From contig CAVDDT010000023.1 in assembly GCA_963607765.1 (NCBI GenBank), positions 1 to 64,000 of the forward strand: a DNA stretch of 64,000 nt. The letters run 5' to 3'. Every line of letters begins with the position of its first letter. Position 1 is the first letter of the stretch. The stretch comes from Colivicinus sp963607765 (GTDB lineage: Bacteria; Bacillota_I; Bacilli_A; Erysipelotrichales; Erysipelotrichaceae). Position numbers and translations under genes: made by a program. Positions 16,674 through 25,421 of this stretch are shown in pieces. The notes under the pieces are model-generated. The model was not told the origin of the DNA. It saw nothing but the letters and a program-made list of their open reading frames with translations, and did not search any database.

Positions 16674-17960
16674 TTACTTCTTAGGAACAAGTTTTTCTTG
16701 TCCACCCATATAAGGCTGAAGAGCTTTTGGAATACTAACAGATCCATCTTCATTTAGATTATTTTCCAAGAAAGCAATTAACATTCTAGGAGGAGCAACA
16801 ACTGTATTATTTAAAGTATGAGCGAAATAATTGCCCTTTTCACCTTTAATTCTAATCTTAAGTCTTCTTGCTTGTGCATCACCTAGATTTGAACAAGAAC
16901 CAACTTCGAAATATTTCTTTTGTCTTGGAGACCAAGCTTCTACATCACAAGACTTAACTTTTAAATCAGCTAAATCACCAGTACAACATTCAAGAGTTCT
17001 AACAGGAATATCCATTGTTAAAAAGAAATCAACAGTATTCTTCCAAAGCTCATTATAAATATCCTTAGAGTCTTCAGGTTTACAAACAACAACCATTTCC
17101 TGCTTTTCAAATTGGTGAATACGATAAACTCCTCTTTCTTCAATACCATGAGCGCCTACTTCTTTTCGGAAACAAGGAGAATATGAAGTCATCTTTTGAG
17201 GAAGATCTTTTTCATCAACTAAAGTATCAATAAATTTACCAATCATTGAATGTTCGCTTGTACCAATAAGATATAAGTCTTCACCTTCAATCTTGTACAT
17301 CATATTTTCCATCTCTTTAAATGACATAACACCAGTGACGACATCACTTCTAATCATGTAAGGTGGAATATAGTATGTGAATCCTCTATTAATCATAAAA
17401 TCTCTAGCATAAGATAAAATAGATGAATGAAGTCTAGCAATATCTCCTTTTAAATAATAGAAGCCATTACCAGAGGTTTTTCTTGCAGAATCTAAGTCAA
17501 TACCATCAAGACTTTCCATAATGTCTACATGATAAGGAATTTCAAAATTAAATTCTCTCTTAGTTCCAAATTGTTCGATTTCAACATTTTCAGAATCATC
17601 CTTACCAACAGGAACTGATGGATCAACAATGTTAGGAATAACCATCATCTTCTTTTTAATATCTTCTTCAAGAACAACTTCTTTAGATTCGCATTCTTCA
17701 ATTTCCTTGGCAATATTAGCTACTTCAGCTTTAACTTTTTCAGCTTCTTCTTTTAAACCCTGTTTCATTAAAGCACCAATCTCTTTAGATATAGTGTTTC
17801 TTTTGCCTCTTAAATCATCAGCCTTAACTCTTAAAGCACGGTAATCTTCATCAAGTTTTTTAACTTCATCAACAATAACTAGTTTTTCATCTTGGAATTT
17901 CTTTTTAATATTCTCTTTAACTAGTTCAGGATTTTCTCTAATAAGTTTAATATCAATCAT
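16674..17960 (-). CDS. serS: Seryl-tRNA synthetase
   Basis: 428 residues. The N-terminal antiparallel coiled coil (about 28-100), which grips the tRNA-Ser long arm, is followed by the class II catalytic core with motif 2 (SPCFRKEVGAHG, then YRIHQFEKQE) and motif 3 near the C-terminus (NNTVVAPPRMLIAFLEN). ATG 17960 has an AGGAGG site at 17970-17965. A serine T-box leader lies just upstream. It is transcribed alone and ends at the parS-containing terminator. Confidence 0.97.
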   Translation of the reverse strand: MIDIKLIRENPELVKENIKKKFQDEKLVIVDEVKKLDEDYRALRVKADDLRGKRNTISKEIGALMKQGLKEEAEKVKAEVANIAKEIEECESKEVVLEEDIKKKMMVIPNIVDPSVPVGKDDSENVEIEQFGTKREFNFEIPYHVDIMESLDGIDLDSARKTSGNGFYYLKGDIARLHSSILSYARDFMINRGFTYYIPPYMIRSDVVTGVMSFKEMENMMYKIEGEDLYLIGTSEHSMIGKFIDTLVDEKDLPQKMTSYSPCFRKEVGAHGIEERGVYRIHQFEKQEMVVVCKPEDSKDIYNELWKNTVDFFLTMDIPVRTLECCTGDLADLKVKSCDVEAWSPRQKKYFEVGSCSNLGDAQARRLKIRIKGEKGNYFAHTLNNTVVAPPRMLIAFLENNLNEDGSVSIPKALQPYMGGQEKLVPKK

Positions 17961-17975
17961 ATGTCCTCCTAAAAT

Positions 17976-18158
17976 AAAAAAGGTAGTACTCAAGGGCGAA
18001 ATATCGCGGTACCACCTTTATTTTTAACTTATACTCTTAACGCGAGCGCACGTGATTTATTGGATCAGCTATAAGGTAGATTCGTAAGTTCTTTTAATGA
18101 CTTGCACCAAACGTCATTTCTCTAAACAAAGTTTTTCTTACTATAGTCCTTATTAAGC
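17976..18158 (-). promoter_or_regulatory. T-box leader (serine) controlling serS
   Basis: The T-box core AAGGTGGTACCGCG is at 18018-18005. The terminator pairs GGTGGTAC (18017-18010) with GTACTACC (17989-17982) before a T run. Stem I closes with ATAAGG (18153-18148) and CCTTAT (18076-18071); the adjoining internal loop GAATCTA (18083-18077) holds UCU, a Ser codon, as likely specifier. Uncharged tRNA-Ser would favour antitermination. Confidence 0.9.
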
Positions 18159-18164
18159 AAATTC

Positions 18165-18193
18165 ATAATAGCAAATTTAGCCTTTTTTATCAA
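18165..18193 (-). promoter_or_regulatory. Promoter of the serS T-box transcript
   Basis: TTGATA (18193-18188), a 17-bp spacer and TATTAT (18170-18165) lie at the end of panT and predict a start near 18158, just before T-box stem I. Confidence 0.6.
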
Positions 18194-18716
18194 TTATTCT
18201 TAATAAACCTGGGGCTAATAAAATATCAATAACTAATTCAATCGCAAAATTAACAGTTAAGAATAAAGCGATAAAAGTAGCAAAAGACCCTTGGAAGAAC
18301 AAAATAATAACAAGAGTTAAAGTTCCTGTATTAACAATTGGGGCTAAAGCCGAAGCTACAAGTATAGCAACAAGCTTATTTTTATTTTTCAATTTTTGGT
18401 AAGCAAAAGCAGAAACAAGACCAGCTAAAGTACCCTTTAAGATACAAGCGGTTATAGTAATAATTGGATGGCTTGCAAGCATAGTAGCTCCACTTGGATC
18501 AGCTCCTGTAATAACCATAATGGCAACAACTACACCAAAGGCCGTTCCTAAGATAGATCCAACCTTTTCTCCATACATAGCTCCACCAACAATGATAGGG
18601 ATTAAAGTAAGTGTTATTGGAAAGCCACCAAAATTAATAAAAGTAGCAATTATTTGTAAGACAACAACAATGCCTACAAACATAGAGATAGTAGTTATAT
18701 TTTTAGTATTTTTCAT
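18177..18716 (-). CDS. panT: ECF transporter substrate-binding (S) component, probably for pantothenate
   Basis: 179 residues with about six hydrophobic segments. The N-terminal half has the ECF S-component pattern (IATFINFGGFPITLTLIPIIV and GAMYGEKVGSILGTAFG). S components bind a vitamin and dock on a shared energy-coupling module. It overlaps coaX by 4 bp, so a pantothenate role is inferred: uptake feeding directly to pantothenate kinase. The ECF ATPases and T protein are not in this window. Confidence 0.75.
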   Translation of the reverse strand: MKNTKNITTISMFVGIVVVLQIIATFINFGGFPITLTLIPIIVGGAMYGEKVGSILGTAFGVVVAIMVITGADPSGATMLASHPIITITACILKGTLAGLVSAFAYQKLKNKNKLVAILVASALAPIVNTGTLTLVIILFFQGSFATFIALFLTVNFAIELVIDILLAPGLLRIIDKKG

Positions 18717-19486
18717 AATTTCTTCCTATTCTTAAAATAAATATTTTTTAATCCTTTAAACGCAAGATTAGCGTCATAAATATCAATTTCATTAGAATTT
18801 TCAAAGAAGGTTTTACCAAAACCACCTGTAGCAATAACTTTTAAATCAACATTAGTTTCCTTTTTAAATCTATTAATTAAAGATTCAACTAAGCCAAGGT
18901 AACCAAAATATAAACCAGATTGCATAGCGCTTACTGTATTATTAGCTAAAACTGACTCACATTTTTTAATTTCAATATCTGGTAACATAGAAGCACTATT
19001 AGATAAAGCATTAATAGATATTTCAATGCCAGGAATAATAACACCACCAACATAATTAGACTTGAAATCAATATATTCAAAAGTAATTGCAGTAGAAAAA
19101 TCTACCACTAATAGGTTATTTCCATAATCATTTATTGCCCCGGCAACAGTCGCAATACGATCAGCACCAATTTCCTTAGGATTGTCATAATGAATAGAAA
19201 CTCCCGACTTAATACCAGGTCCAATAATTAATGGTTCAATATTAAAATACTTTATAATGCATGAAACAAAACTATGCATAACTTCAGGAACAACACTAGC
19301 AATAATAACTCCATCAATATCAGATTTATTAATATTAAAATTATTTAAAAGAGATACTAAAATTATTCCATATTCATCACTTGATCTATTAATAATAGAC
19401 TTAATATTAAATGTACAAGTTAATTCGTCATTATCATACACGCCAAGATTAATGTTTGTATTTCCAATATCTGCAACCAGTAACAT
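18713..19486 (-). CDS. coaX: Type III pantothenate kinase CoaX
   Basis: 257 residues. It phosphorylates pantothenate in the first step of CoA synthesis. The ASKHA motifs are DIGNTNINLG (about 6-15), GIKSGVSIHYDNPKEIGADRIATVAGA and DFSTAITFEYID, then VGGVIIPGI. The usual Gly in the DxGTA strand is Ser here. ATG 19486 follows a GGAGGT site; the ORF extends eight codons further but without a ribosome site. It is first in a coaX-panT operon behind a terminator-bearing leader (19490-19613). Confidence 0.94.
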   Translation of the reverse strand: MLLVADIGNTNINLGVYDNDELTCTFNIKSIINRSSDEYGIILVSLLNNFNINKSDIDGVIIASVVPEVMHSFVSCIIKYFNIEPLIIGPGIKSGVSIHYDNPKEIGADRIATVAGAINDYGNNLLVVDFSTAITFEYIDFKSNYVGGVIIPGIEISINALSNSASMLPDIEIKKCESVLANNTVSAMQSGLYFGYLGLVESLINRFKKETNVDLKVIATGGFGKTFFENSNEIDIYDANLAFKGLKNIYFKNRKKL

Positions 19487-19489
19487 GTT

Positions 19490-19613
19490 ACACCTCCAAA
19501 TAAAAAACACAATAAAATTAATATTTCATTGTGTGATTAAGTAATATAAAAAGTCATAATATATCCTCCCCTGTCGCCCATATAGGTGCAACGTTTTAGA
19601 CATCAACATTATA
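19490..19613 (-). promoter_or_regulatory. Structured leader with attenuator-like terminator upstream of coaX-panT
   Basis: TATAAT (19613-19608) predicts a start near 19601. The RNA then has a stem-loop with a bulged A (GTTGCACC with GGGCGAC), a GGGGAGG site, a six-codon ORF (ATG 19557 to TAA 19537), and a terminator stem (ACACAAT at 19534-19528 with ATTGTGT at 19513-19507) followed by a T run. The coaX ribosome site comes next. Attenuation is inferred. Confidence 0.55.
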
Positions 19614-19641
19614 ACAAAAGAAAGTGGCTACTCGCCACTTT
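19614..19641 (-). terminator. Rho-independent terminator of gyrA
   Basis: AAAGTGGC (19641-19634) pairs with GCCACTTT (19628-19621), followed by CTTTTGTT. The stem overlaps the gyrA stop codon. Confidence 0.8.
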
Positions 19642-22105
19642 CCTCTTCTATATTTTCATCTTCTTGATGTTCCATTAAAGTAACAGTCTTAACATAAGTA
19701 TTTTCCTCAGGTCTAATTAACTTAACACCTCGAGTAACTCTACCTAAAGTAGAAACTTTTTCAAGACTTATTCTAATAATGACACCATCATTTCTCATAA
19801 TTAAGGCATCTTCATCACCATTAACAGCCTTAAGAGCAACAAGATCACCATTTACTTCATTGATATTAATAGTCTTAACACCTTTAGCGCCTCTTGAAGT
19901 AATACGATATTCTTCAATATCAGTCTTCTTACCATATCCATATTTAGATACAACAAGAATTTGTTTACCTTCTTTAGAAGTACAACAACCAATAACGTAA
20001 GAACCATCAACATTCATACCACGAACACCACTAGCACTTCTACCCATAGCACGAACGCCATTTTCATTAAATCTAACAGCCTTGCCATTGGCAGCACCAA
20101 TGATAATCTCATCATTTCCAAGAGTTGGTTTGACATCGACTAACTCATCACCATCTTTTAAAGAAATAGCTATCTTACCAGATTGTCTAATAGATTCAAA
20201 CTCTTTAGCTTCAACTCTCTTACATAAACCATTCTTAGTAACAAAGAATAAATATCCTTGAACTTCCCATTCTCTATTAATAGGAACAAGAGCCTTAACT
20301 TTCTCATCCTTTTCAATATTAATAATATTAATAACAGGAATACCCTTACCATTTCTACTAGATTCAGGAATCTTATATCCTTTAATACGATATACTTTGC
20401 CCTTATCAGTAAACAATAATAAGTGATCATGAGTAGACATTGTAATATTTTGATCAACAACATCATCCTCATTTAAAGTCATACCTTTAATACCACGACC
20501 ACCTCTATTTTGAGTCTTATAAGTACTTACAGGAAGTCTCTTAATATAACCATTAGTAGTAAGTGAAACAATAATATCATCAACAGAGATTAAATCTTCG
20601 TCTTCAACATCAACTTCACCCTCAATAATTTCAGTACGACGCTTATCACCATATTTGTCTTTAATAGCAGTAAGCTCATCCTTAATAATTTGAACTACTC
20701 TACTATGATTAGCAAGAATATCCTTTAAATCAGCAATTTCTGTATAAAGTTCATTTAACTCATTACATATCTTTTCATAAGATAAACCAGTTAAACGACG
20801 AAGTTGCATATCAAGAATAGCTTTTCCTTGGACTTCATCAATAGAGAACTCATTATTCATATTAAGAAGAGCTTCATCATCGTCCTTAGAATTTCTAATA
20901 ATTTCAATAATACGATCAATATTATCTAAAGCCTTCTTTAAGCCTTCTAAAATATGAGCACGCTTTAAATCCTCATCTAAATCAAACTTTGTTCTTCTTG
21001 TGATAACATCAATTTGATGATTAATGTATTGTGTAATAATTTCTTTTAAAGATAATAACATAGGCTTATTATCAACAAGCACATTGTTATTAACACCAAA
21101 AGAAGATTGAACAGGAGTTAATTTATATAATTGATTTAAAACAACCTCTGGTTGAACATCCTTCTTAAGTTCAATTTCAATACGAATACCATTTCTATCA
21201 TTAGAAAGGTCTTTCATATCAGAAATTCCTTCAATTACTTTTTCCTTAGCAAGTTCATGAATCTTATCATACATTACTTGCTTATTAACAAGATAAGGAA
21301 TCTCCTTAATAACAAGCTTATGTTTGCCACCATGCATATCCTCAACAACAACCTTAGAACGCATGATAATAGAACCCTTACCAGTTTCATAAGCTTGTCT
21401 TATGCCAGATCTGCCAACAATATAACCACCAGTAGGAAAATCTGGACCAGGTATAACATTCATTAACTCATTAACAGAAATATCAGGATTATCCATCACT
21501 GCAATAATTGCATCAATAGACTCGCCCAAATTATGAGTAGGCATATTAGTAGCCATGCCTACTGCAATACCCATTGAACCATTTACTAAAAGATTAGGAA
21601 ATCTACTAGGTAAAACAACAGGCTCTCTATGTCTAGCATCATAGTTATCACGCCAATCAATAGTTTCTTTTTTAATATCACTAACTAGCTCAAGACTAAT
21701 CTTAGACATACGCGCTTCGGTATAACGCATAGCCGCAGCACCATCACCATCAAGAGAACCAAAGTTACCATGTCCATCAACTAAAGGATAACGATATGAG
21801 AAAGGCTGGGCCATACGAACCATTGTATCGTAAATGGCAGTATCACCATGAGGGTGATATTTACCCATAACTTCACCAACAATATTAGCAGACTTAACAT
21901 GAGGCTTATCAGGAGTAAAACCAGCATCGTACATAGCCCAAATAACTCTTCTATGTACGGGCTTCATACCATCTTTAACATCAGGCAAAGCTCTATCGAT
22001 GATAACAGACATTGAATAACTTAAGAAGTCTTCACGCATTTCAGAAGAAATGTTAACTTCTTTCATATTACCATGATTGAAAAAACGATTATCTAATTCT
22101 TCCAT
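19628..22105 (-). CDS. gyrA: DNA gyrase subunit A
   Basis: 825 residues. The breakage-reunion domain has the quinolone region HPHGDTAIYDTMVRMAQPFS and the catalytic Tyr in AAAMRYTEARM. A coiled coil follows, then a C-terminal beta-pinwheel with the GyrA box variant QNRGGRGIKG that wraps DNA, marking gyrase rather than topo IV. The QRDR Ser position reads HGDT, that is Thr where E. coli has Ser83. An acidic tail (about 805-825) ends the protein. It starts 9 nt after gyrB in the dnaA-dnaN-yaaA-recF-gyrB-gyrA series. Confidence 0.97.
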   Translation of the reverse strand: MEELDNRFFNHGNMKEVNISSEMREDFLSYSMSVIIDRALPDVKDGMKPVHRRVIWAMYDAGFTPDKPHVKSANIVGEVMGKYHPHGDTAIYDTMVRMAQPFSYRYPLVDGHGNFGSLDGDGAAAMRYTEARMSKISLELVSDIKKETIDWRDNYDARHREPVVLPSRFPNLLVNGSMGIAVGMATNMPTHNLGESIDAIIAVMDNPDISVNELMNVIPGPDFPTGGYIVGRSGIRQAYETGKGSIIMRSKVVVEDMHGGKHKLVIKEIPYLVNKQVMYDKIHELAKEKVIEGISDMKDLSNDRNGIRIEIELKKDVQPEVVLNQLYKLTPVQSSFGVNNNVLVDNKPMLLSLKEIITQYINHQIDVITRRTKFDLDEDLKRAHILEGLKKALDNIDRIIEIIRNSKDDDEALLNMNNEFSIDEVQGKAILDMQLRRLTGLSYEKICNELNELYTEIADLKDILANHSRVVQIIKDELTAIKDKYGDKRRTEIIEGEVDVEDEDLISVDDIIVSLTTNGYIKRLPVSTYKTQNRGGRGIKGMTLNEDDVVDQNITMSTHDHLLLFTDKGKVYRIKGYKIPESSRNGKGIPVINIINIEKDEKVKALVPINREWEVQGYLFFVTKNGLCKRVEAKEFESIRQSGKIAISLKDGDELVDVKPTLGNDEIIIGAANGKAVRFNENGVRAMGRSASGVRGMNVDGSYVIGCCTSKEGKQILVVSKYGYGKKTDIEEYRITSRGAKGVKTININEVNGDLVALKAVNGDEDALIMRNDGVIIRISLEKVSTLGRVTRGVKLIRPEENTYVKTVTLMEHQEDENIEEESGE

Positions 22106-22114
22106 AAAGCCTCC

Positions 22115-24058
22115 TTAAATATCCAAATTCTTAACAAAGTGAGCATTTTCAACAATAAAGTTCTTACGAGGCTCAACTTCATCACCCATCAGCATTGAGA
22201 ATACGCTATCTGCATCAATTGCATCCTCAATAGTAACTCTCTTTAATGTCCTTCTTTCAGGATCTAGAGTAGTCTCCCAAAGTTGGCTAGGATCCATCTC
22301 ACCAAGACCCTTATATCTTTGAACATCATACTTTTCATCACCAAAGTCACGCTTTGCAAGTTCTAGTTCCTCATCAGAGTAACAATAACGCAATGTCTTT
22401 TGACCCTTAAATACCTTATATAGAGGAGGCATAGCAATATATACATAACCGCCTTCGATAAGAGGTTTAAAGTATCTATATAAGAAAGTAAGCATAAGTG
22501 CAGCAATATGTTGGCCATCAACATCGGCATCGGTCATAATTACAATTTTGTGATATCTTAATTTTGAAATATCAAGTTCATCACCAAAACCACAGCCAAA
22601 TGCTTGAATCATCATTCTAATTTCGGCATTATCAAATATTCTATGAAGTCTAGCTTTTTCTACATTAAGAATTTTACCTCTTAAAGGAAGAACAGCTTGG
22701 AAATTAGAATCACGACCTTGTTGAGCACTACCACCAGCAGAATTACCTTCGACGATATAAATTTCGCATATAGAAGCATCTCTACTAGCACAATCCTTTA
22801 ATTTAGTAGGCAAGTTACTACCACCAAAATCATCTTTTCTTCTAACTGTTTCTCTAGCCTTTTGTGCAGCAAGTCTAGCTTCACTAGCAGATTTAGCCTT
22901 ATCAATAATAATCTTTGCAACATCTGGATTCTCTAAAAAACATCTTTTTAAGAAATCTCCAAATACCTTATTAACAACAGGTCTAACTTCAGCATTGCCA
23001 AGTTTGCCCTTAGTTTGTCCTTCATATTGAGGATCTGGATGCTTAACTGAAACAATAGCAGTTAAGCCCTCTTTTAAATCATCGGTAGTAAAATTAGGAT
23101 CATCAGGCTTTAATAACTTTTTTTCCTTTGCGTAAGCATTAACAACTCTAGCTAAAGTTTGTCTAAATCCATCTAGATGCATGCCACCTTCAGGAGTAAA
23201 AATATTATTACAAAAAGAATAAACTTTTTCTGAATAAGAAGTATTATATTGGAAAGCAACTTCTACTGAAATATTTGTTTCATCATCACTGCCATCACAA
23301 TATAAAACATCATTAAATAATAAATTCTCACCATCATTTAAGAATTTGACATATTCTTTAATACCACCTTCATAGCAGAAAGTAGTAGTGCCTTTATTAT
23401 CGTCATCTTTCTCCCATGTAAAAGTAAATCTAATGCCTTTATTTAAGAAAGCCATTTGACGAATTCTATCATATAAAGTCTTATAGTTATAAACAGTACC
23501 TTCTTTAAAGATTAAATCATCAGCCTTAAATCTAACAGTAGAACCGGTTTCAGACTTATCACAAGTACCAATTTCAACTAAAGATTTATCTACTTTTCCA
23601 CCATCATGGAATCTAACAAAATAAACTTTGCCATCTTTATGAATAGTAACTTCTAGCCATTTACTTAAAGCATTAACAACACTAGCACCTACACCGTGTA
23701 GACCACCAGATACTTTATAAGCACCTCCACCAAATTTACCACCAGCATGTAAGACAGTAAAAATAGTTTCAACAGTTGAAATACCAGTCTTTTTGTGAAT
23801 TTCAACCGGCATACCACGACCATCATCCTTAACTGTAACAATATCATCTTTATCTACAGTAATTTCGATGTGTTTTGCATAGCCAGCTAAAGCTTCATCG
23901 ACAGAGTTATCAACAATTTCCCATACCAAGTGATGAAGGCCAGTATCAGAAGTGGTACCAATATACATACCAGGTCTTTTTCTAACAGCCTCAAGTCCCT
24001 CTAAGACTTGAATATCATCAGAAGTATAATTGTCATGTTTAATATTTGTATCAGACAT
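22115..24058 (-). CDS. gyrB: DNA gyrase subunit B
   Basis: 647 residues. GHKL ATPase motifs (EIVDNSVDEALAGYA, DDGRGMPVE and GGLHGVGASVVNALS), a transducer domain and a Toprim domain (YIVEGNSAGGSAQQGRD and DADVDGQHI) are all present in the short Gram-positive form. It supplies ATP hydrolysis for negative supercoiling with GyrA. It follows recF by one base, so the genes are translationally linked. Confidence 0.97.
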   Translation of the reverse strand: MSDTNIKHDNYTSDDIQVLEGLEAVRKRPGMYIGTTSDTGLHHLVWEIVDNSVDEALAGYAKHIEITVDKDDIVTVKDDGRGMPVEIHKKTGISTVETIFTVLHAGGKFGGGAYKVSGGLHGVGASVVNALSKWLEVTIHKDGKVYFVRFHDGGKVDKSLVEIGTCDKSETGSTVRFKADDLIFKEGTVYNYKTLYDRIRQMAFLNKGIRFTFTWEKDDDNKGTTTFCYEGGIKEYVKFLNDGENLLFNDVLYCDGSDDETNISVEVAFQYNTSYSEKVYSFCNNIFTPEGGMHLDGFRQTLARVVNAYAKEKKLLKPDDPNFTTDDLKEGLTAIVSVKHPDPQYEGQTKGKLGNAEVRPVVNKVFGDFLKRCFLENPDVAKIIIDKAKSASEARLAAQKARETVRRKDDFGGSNLPTKLKDCASRDASICEIYIVEGNSAGGSAQQGRDSNFQAVLPLRGKILNVEKARLHRIFDNAEIRMMIQAFGCGFGDELDISKLRYHKIVIMTDADVDGQHIAALMLTFLYRYFKPLIEGGYVYIAMPPLYKVFKGQKTLRYCYSDEELELAKRDFGDEKYDVQRYKGLGEMDPSQLWETTLDPERRTLKRVTIEDAIDADSVFSMLMGDEVEPRKNFIVENAHFVKNLDI

Positions 24059-24059
24059 T

Positions 24060-25100
24060 TTAAGACTCCTTTATCTCAATTAAATTAAAATCATCAGTAA
24101 TATTCATTCCTATTAAATCAGTCCCAGTAATAATAACTTGAGTATCACTAGGAATAATCTTTAATAATCTTTCTTTATTTTCCTTATCTAGTTCAGATAA
24201 GATATCATCAAGAAGTAAAATAGGAACATCATTAATCTTCATTCTTATATATTCTTCAAGCGCAAGTTTAAACGCAATTAGAACCATTCTTGTTTGACCT
24301 TGACTAGCAATAGTTTCAAGTCTTTCATTTTTCATATAGAAATAATAGTCTTCATGATGAGTTCCAAAACTAGCATAGTGATAAAGAAAATCTTTTTCAT
24401 GACTTCTTTTAATATCCTCTTCCAGTTTTTCAATTTCACTGCACTTCTTATAAACAACTTTTATTTCACCATCATATCCAGAAATCTTTTTATAATAATC
24501 ATTAATATAAAAATTAATCGTTTCAATAAAATCTTGTCTATCTCTAATAATGATTTTCATCATTTCAATCATCTTGCCTTCGATAATTTCTAAATAATCA
24601 TTATCTATTTTTTCTTCCTTTAAAAGCTTATTTTTATCCTTAAGCAAAGAATTATAAGCAAGCAAACTATTTAAATATTCTTTATTAACTTTGCCTATTT
24701 CAATATCTAATAGTCTTCTTCTTTCTTTTGGAGAATCATTAAATAAATTAAGATCAGATGGCTTAAATAATATACAATTTAGTTTTCCAATAAATTGTGA
24801 AGTCTTTTTAACAGGATTATCATTTATATATAAACGCTTGCCATTTTGACTAATCACAACTTTAAATTTATCTTTATCACTTAAACATTCTATCCTAGAA
24901 TATTCTTCATCTTTTTTAATCAAATCACGATCATCTAAAGTTCTAAATGATTTTGTATTAGACACAACAATTAAGCTTTCTAGAATGTTAGTTTTGCCGA
25001 CACCATTTTTTCCAATGATAATATTTAAGCCCGGCTTAAAAGATAAAGACTTTACTTTATAATTTCGATAATTATTAAGTCTTAAGGAACTAACTAACAT
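24060..25100 (-). CDS. recF: DNA replication/repair protein RecF
   Basis: 346 residues. This SMC-like ABC ATPase has Walker A IIGKNGVGKTNILES (about 28-42), signature region ASQGQTRMVLIAFKLAL and Walker B ILLLDDILSELD. It binds gapped DNA with RecR and RecO. Its ATG overlaps the yaaA end by 7 bp in the conserved yaaA-recF order. Confidence 0.95.
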   Translation of the reverse strand: MLVSSLRLNNYRNYKVKSLSFKPGLNIIIGKNGVGKTNILESLIVVSNTKSFRTLDDRDLIKKDEEYSRIECLSDKDKFKVVISQNGKRLYINDNPVKKTSQFIGKLNCILFKPSDLNLFNDSPKERRRLLDIEIGKVNKEYLNSLLAYNSLLKDKNKLLKEEKIDNDYLEIIEGKMIEMMKIIIRDRQDFIETINFYINDYYKKISGYDGEIKVVYKKCSEIEKLEEDIKRSHEKDFLYHYASFGTHHEDYYFYMKNERLETIASQGQTRMVLIAFKLALEEYIRMKINDVPILLLDDILSELDKENKERLLKIIPSDTQVIITGTDLIGMNITDDFNLIEIKES

Positions 25101-25306
25101 ATCGTATATTTAGCTCCTAAAACTTCAATAACATCTCCTTTATATAATTTCTTTCCTCTTCTGTTTTCATTTTGGCCATTAACAAGTATTTCATTGCTCA
25201 TGAGAAATACTTTTGTTTCACCACCAGTAGAAACAATATCTGCAATCTTTAAAAATTGTCCTAACGTGACATATTCATCTCTAATAGTAATCTTTTCCAT
25301 ATTCAT
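25094..25306 (-). CDS. yaaA: S4-domain RNA-binding protein YaaA
   Basis: 70 residues, an S4-type fold (LGQFLKIADIVSTGGETKVFL, then VNGQNENRRGKKLYKGDVIEV) typical of the small protein between dnaN and recF. The start is uncertain: ATG 25306 is 4 nt after a TATAAT (25316-25311) and ATG 25300 (MEKITI) is 10 nt after it. Neither has a clear Shine-Dalgarno. A terminator separates it from dnaN, so it heads the yaaA-recF-gyrB-gyrA transcript. Confidence 0.88.
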   Translation of the reverse strand: MNMEKITIRDEYVTLGQFLKIADIVSTGGETKVFLMSNEILVNGQNENRRGKKLYKGDVIEVLGAKYTIC

Positions 25307-25357
25307 TAAAATTATATCATTTTTTTGAAGTTTTGTTTCGCATGTATAAGAGTAAAC

Positions 25358-25383
25358 AAAAAATAAAACCTCAAAATTTGAGG
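25358..25383 (-). terminator. Rho-independent terminator of dnaN
   Basis: CCTCAAA (25383-25377 on the minus strand) pairs with TTTGAGG (25375-25369), and a long T-rich run follows. Confidence 0.75.
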
Positions 25384-25421
25384 CCTTATTTTCGTTTTAA
25401 AGATATTTTTATTAAATTAGA

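Noticed and set aside
21152..21466. Plus-strand ORFs opposite gyrA, rfb, ATP synthase and other genes
   Set aside because: They are antisense shadows with low-complexity composition, no ribosome sites and no family motifs.
25300..25316. yaaA as a further leaderless gene
   Set aside because: The -10 is 4 or 10 nt from the two possible ATGs, outside the 6-7 nt seen in the other cases.
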